Assembly (NCBI RefSeq): GCF_001718415.1
Contig: NZ_CP013378.1
Span: 1,798,001-1,862,000, forward strand
Direction of reading: 5' to 3'
Length of the DNA: 64,000 bases
DNA from: Burkholderia pseudomultivorans
GTDB taxonomy: Bacteria; Pseudomonadota; Gammaproteobacteria; Burkholderiales; Burkholderiaceae
Made by a program: the position numbers and the translations under genes. The notes under the pieces were generated by a model. It did no database searches. It saw nothing but the letters and a program-made list of their open reading frames with translations, and had not been told where the DNA came from. Positions 61,121 through 64,000 of this stretch are shown here, in pieces. The stretch's first letter is position 1. Each line of letters begins with the position of its first letter.

Positions 61121-62740
61121 TTACTCGATCGATGCGTAAACGGTCTCGCCGAGTGTGAACGAATCGCTGCGCGAAATCGGCCACCATTTGTCGTACAACG
61201 TATAGCCGCACGTGTTACCGTCGAGCAGCGCGCCCGGCTTCAGATACTTCAGCAGCTGCGACATCAGCCGGACCTCGTGCGGCGAGATGCGCTGCACGAT
61301 ATGGTGTGCGCGCAGCTCGGACGGATGCGCGAGGCCGGCCGCCTGCACGAGCTCCTGCAGCGCGTGCAGCGTATTGCGGTGGAAGTTGTAGACGCGCTCG
61401 GCCTTGTCGGGCACGACGAGCGCGCGCTGACGCACCGGGTCCTGCGTCGCGACACCGGTCGGGCAGCGGTCGGTGTGGCAATGCTGCGCCTGGATGCAGC
61501 CGACCGCGAACATGAAGCCGCGTGCCGAGTTCACCCAGTCCGCGCCGATCGCGAGCGTGCGCGCGATGTCGAACGCGGTGATGATCTTGCCGCTCGCGCC
61601 GATCTTCACGCGGTCGCGCACGCCGATCCCGACCAGCGTGTTGTGCACGAGCAGCAGCCCTTCCTGCAGCGGCACGCCGACGTGGTCGGTGAATTCGAGC
61701 GGCGCGGCGCCGGTGCCGCCTTCCGCGCCGTCGACGACGATGAAGTCCGGCACGATGCCCGTTTCGAGCATCGCCTTCGCGATCCCGAAGAACTCCCACG
61801 GATGGCCGATGCACAGCTTGAAGCCGGTCGGCTTGCCGCCCGACAGCGTGCGCAATCGTTCGACGAATTCGAGCAGCCCGCGCGGCGTCGAGAATTCCGA
61901 GTGCGTCGCGGGCGAGATGCAGTCCTTGCCCATCGGCACGCCGCGCGTCTCGGCGATCTCGGGCGTGATCTTCGCGGCCGGCAGCACGCCGCCGTGGCCC
62001 GGCTTCGCGCCCTGCGACAGCTTGATCTCGATCATCTTGACCTGCGGATCGGCGGCCTGCTTCGCGAACTTGTCGGGGTTGAACGTGCCGTCGTCGTTGC
62101 GGCAGCCGAAGTAGCCCGACGCGATTTCCCAGATGATGTCGCCGCCGTTCTCGCGGTGGTACTTCGACAGCGAGCCTTCGCCGGTGTCGTGCGCGAAGCC
62201 GCCTTTCTTCGCGCCGAGGTTCAGCGCGCGGATCGCGTTCGCGGACAGCGAGCCGAAACTCATCGCCGAGATGTTGAAGATCGAGATGTCGTACGGCTGC
62301 GCACGCGTCGCGCCGACGCGGATGCGGAAATCGTGGTTCGGCAGCCGGGTCGGCGCGAGCGAGTGGCTGATCCATTCGTGCGCGACCGCCTTCACGTTGA
62401 GCTCGGTGCCGTACGGGCGGTTGTCGGCGACGTTCTTCGCGCGCTGGTAGACGAGGCTGCGCTGCGCGCGCGAGAACGGTTTCTCGTCGGTATCGTCCTC
62501 GACGAAGTACTGGCGGATTTCCGGCCGGATGAACTCGAACAGGAAGCGGAAGTGGCCCCAGAGCGGGTAGTTGCGCAGGATCGCGTGACGGTCCTGCTTC
62601 AGGTCATACAGGCCGAGCGCGACGAGCGCGACGGGGATGACGATCCAGAACCAGGAGAGCACGTGGATCGATGCGAGCGCGGCCGCGGCGACAAGCAGCA
62701 GGACGGCGCACCACATCGCAAGGTAGCGTCGTGAAAGCAT
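61121..62740 (-). CDS. FMN-binding glutamate-synthase-family protein
   Basis: The 539-residue protein has two N-terminal membrane helices (about 5-24 and 27-45) and a glutamate synthase FMN/2-oxoglutarate domain like the C-terminal half of GltB. ISAMSFGSLSANAIRALN, GEGSLSKYH, KPGHGGVLPAAKIT and VVDGAEGGTGAAPLEF match. The Cys cluster IQAQHCHTDRCPTGVATQDP may bind an iron-sulfur cluster. It lacks the glutamine amidotransferase domain, so it is not a full GltB. Its reaction is unknown. The start at 62740 (MLSRRYLAMW) is chosen over 62773 because GGAGTCCCC lies in front. Confidence 0.85.
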   Translation of the reverse strand: MLSRRYLAMWCAVLLLVAAAALASIHVLSWFWIVIPVALVALGLYDLKQDRHAILRNYPLWGHFRFLFEFIRPEIRQYFVEDDTDEKPFSRAQRSLVYQRAKNVADNRPYGTELNVKAVAHEWISHSLAPTRLPNHDFRIRVGATRAQPYDISIFNISAMSFGSLSANAIRALNLGAKKGGFAHDTGEGSLSKYHRENGGDIIWEIASGYFGCRNDDGTFNPDKFAKQAADPQVKMIEIKLSQGAKPGHGGVLPAAKITPEIAETRGVPMGKDCISPATHSEFSTPRGLLEFVERLRTLSGGKPTGFKLCIGHPWEFFGIAKAMLETGIVPDFIVVDGAEGGTGAAPLEFTDHVGVPLQEGLLLVHNTLVGIGVRDRVKIGASGKIITAFDIARTLAIGADWVNSARGFMFAVGCIQAQHCHTDRCPTGVATQDPVRQRALVVPDKAERVYNFHRNTLHALQELVQAAGLAHPSELRAHHIVQRISPHEVRLMSQLLKYLKPGALLDGNTCGYTLYDKWWPISRSDSFTLGETVYASIE

Positions 62741-62858
62741 GGGGACTCCGTAAGAATCTTGAAGTGCCGCCATGCGTACGCTGCGCGGCGGCGCACCGGC
62801 CTCGACCGGATCGTGTCCGGCCGGGCGCGGCGTGCCGCAAGTCTAAACCGAATACGGG

Positions 62859-64000
62859 TCAGCGTGCGTCGGCGAGCGCCGGCGCGCGGCCTTCCGCGCA
62901 AGCGGCCTGACCGGGCTGGCCGGTCGCCGCGAACTCGATGATGCCGCCGCCGAGACAGATCTCGCCGTCGTACAGCACCGCCGACTGGCCGGGCGTGACT
63001 GCCCATTGCGCGTCGTCGAACGCGAGCGAGAAGCGCGCTTCGCCTGCCGGGCCGGGCGTCGCCGTGCCGTATGCGCAGGCGGCGTCGGCCTGCCGGTAGC
63101 GGGTTTTCGCGCCGCACGCGAAGCCGTCGGCCGGCGGCTCGCCCGCGACCCAGCTGACGTTGCCGGCGACGAGCTGCCGCGACAGCAGCCACGGGTGATC
63201 GTGGCCCTGCACGACGTACAGCGTGTTCGACGGGATGTCCTTCGCGGCGACGAACCACGGCTCGCCGCTGCCGTCCTTGCTGCCGCCGAGGCCGATGCCC
63301 TTGCGCTGGCCGAAGGTATAGAACGCGAGGCCGATGTGCTCGCCGACGACCTTGCCGTCCGGCGTCTTCATCGGGCCGGGCCGGGTCGGCAGATAGCGGT
63401 TCAGGAAATCGCGGAACGGCCGTTCGCCGATGAAGCAGATGCCGGTCGAATCCTTCTTCTTCGCGTTCGGCAGCCCGATCTGCGCGGCGATCTCGCGCAC
63501 CTTCGTCTTGGGGATCTCGCCGAGCGGGAACATCGTCTTCGACAGCTGCGCCTGGTTCAGCCGGTGCAGGAAGTACGACTGGTCCTTCGTATGATCGAAC
63601 GCCTTCAGCAGCTCGAAGCGCCCGTCGCGCTCGCGCACGCGCGCGTAATGACCGGTCGCGATCATTTCGGCGTCGAGTGACATCGCATGATCGAGGAACG
63701 CCTTGAACTTGATCTCGGCGTTGCAGAGCACGTCGGGGTTCGGCGTGCGGCCGGCCGAATACTCGCGCAGGAACTCGGCGAACACGCGGTCCTTGTACTC
63801 GGCCGCGAAATTCACCGCCTCGACGTCGATGCCGATCAGGTCGGCCACCGACACGACGTCGATCCAGTCCTGGCGCGTCGAGCAGTATTCGCCGTCGTCG
63901 TCGTCTTCCCAGTTCTTCATGAACAGGCCGACCACGTCGTAGCCCTGTTCCTTCAGCAGCCACGCGGTCACCGACGAATCGACGCCGCCCGACATGCCCA
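62859..64000 (-). CDS. mnmA: tRNA-specific 2-thiouridylase MnmA (5' end cut by window)
   Basis: MnmA puts the 2-thio group on uridine 34 of tRNA-Lys, -Glu and -Gln. About 380 residues are visible. The P-loop-type [15 protein letters not shown] lies at the window edge, and a few N-terminal residues are missing, because homologues begin slightly earlier. Catalytic cysteines are in [14 protein letters not shown] (about 100-113) and [13 protein letters not shown] (about 196-208). The C-terminal barrel continues to the stop. The extreme C-terminus, after the EFAATGQ segment, is a variable Ala-rich tail. Confidence 0.95.
   Translation of the reverse strand, partial: GMSGGVDSSVTAWLLKEQGYDVVGLFMKNWEDDDDGEYCSTRQDWIDVVSVADLIGIDVEAVNFAAEYKDRVFAEFLREYSAGRTPNPDVLCNAEIKFKAFLDHAMSLDAEMIATGHYARVRERDGRFELLKAFDHTKDQSYFLHRLNQAQLSKTMFPLGEIPKTKVREIAAQIGLPNAKKKDSTGICFIGERPFRDFLNRYLPTRPGPMKTPDGKVVGEHIGLAFYTFGQRKGIGLGGSKDGSGEPWFVAAKDIPSNTLYVVQGHDHPWLLSRQLVAGNVSWVAGEPPADGFACGAKTRYRQADAACAYGTATPGPAGEARFSLAFDDAQWAVTPGQSAVLYDGEICLGGGIIEFAATGQPGQAACAEGRAPALADAR

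Overview
The window is about 67 percent G+C with strong third-position G/C bias. Its gene content and gene order (rplM-rpsI-erpA, leuS-lptE-holA, dusB-fis-purH-ruvCAB, pepP-ubiH, edd-eda-gluconate permease-gluconokinase) fit a betaproteobacterium. The protein sequences look like the main chromosome of a Burkholderia cepacia complex species. That identification rests on recognition of sequences, not on a database search. Almost all of the window is core housekeeping chromosome. I see no prophage, CRISPR array, tRNA gene or genomic island. The only mobile element I recognise is one IS1182-like insertion sequence.

Layout. 1-3600: edge of a probable transporter, a CynR-like regulator, and an FCD-type GntR regulator divergent from the C4-dicarboxylate carrier gene dctA. 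3600-5420: an unusual tandem hairpin leader followed by allantoicase and ureidoglycolate lyase (allantoin catabolism). 5500-8975: fur divergent from bamE, then dapB and an ExbB/ExbD pair. 9048-15430: leuS (long structured leader), lptE, holA, proA and a HemJ-like gene. 15500-21370: hexR divergent from edd-eda, followed by gluconate permease and gluconokinase; together these import gluconate, phosphorylate it and run the Entner-Doudoroff route to pyruvate and glyceraldehyde-3-phosphate. 21450-25690: a small SH3-like lipoprotein, a TetR regulator divergent from a PuuB-like FAD oxidoreductase, and purB. 25920-31865: a LysR regulator, glutamate dehydrogenase gdhA and the glutamate/aspartate ABC transporter gltIJKL. 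31920-37178: a very large type V autotransporter preceded by an A+T-rich gap. 37756-41310: a class II amidotransferase, pyrC, a DUF3025 gene and the RNase P RNA. 41323-44300: OsmC protein, a candidate small RNA, a DUF1090-like protein, rplM-rpsI and erpA. 44330-48005: anmK divergent from tyrS-dtd-phosphatase. 48051-58631 (all minus strand): a ParB-fold lipoprotein, DUF2236 protein, ruvBAC, purH, fis, dusB, ubiH and pepP. 58814-64000: a glutathione S-transferase, the insertion sequence, an FMN glutamate-synthase-like protein and the truncated mnmA.

The most interesting material lies outside the proteins. (1) The allantoicase leader holds five tandem hairpin units whose stems differ in sequence yet keep pairing, and the last unit can instead pair with the ribosome binding site. 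(2) A short, self-contained transcription unit at about 42036-42162 has a near-consensus promoter, two hairpins, an anti-Shine-Dalgarno loop and a strong terminator, so it looks like a small RNA gene. (3) The insertion sequence sits exactly between two opposed terminators and carries its own terminator-like hairpin at each end. (4) Matching operator palindromes flank the regulators of dicarboxylate uptake, the Entner-Doudoroff genes and the TetR/oxidase pair.
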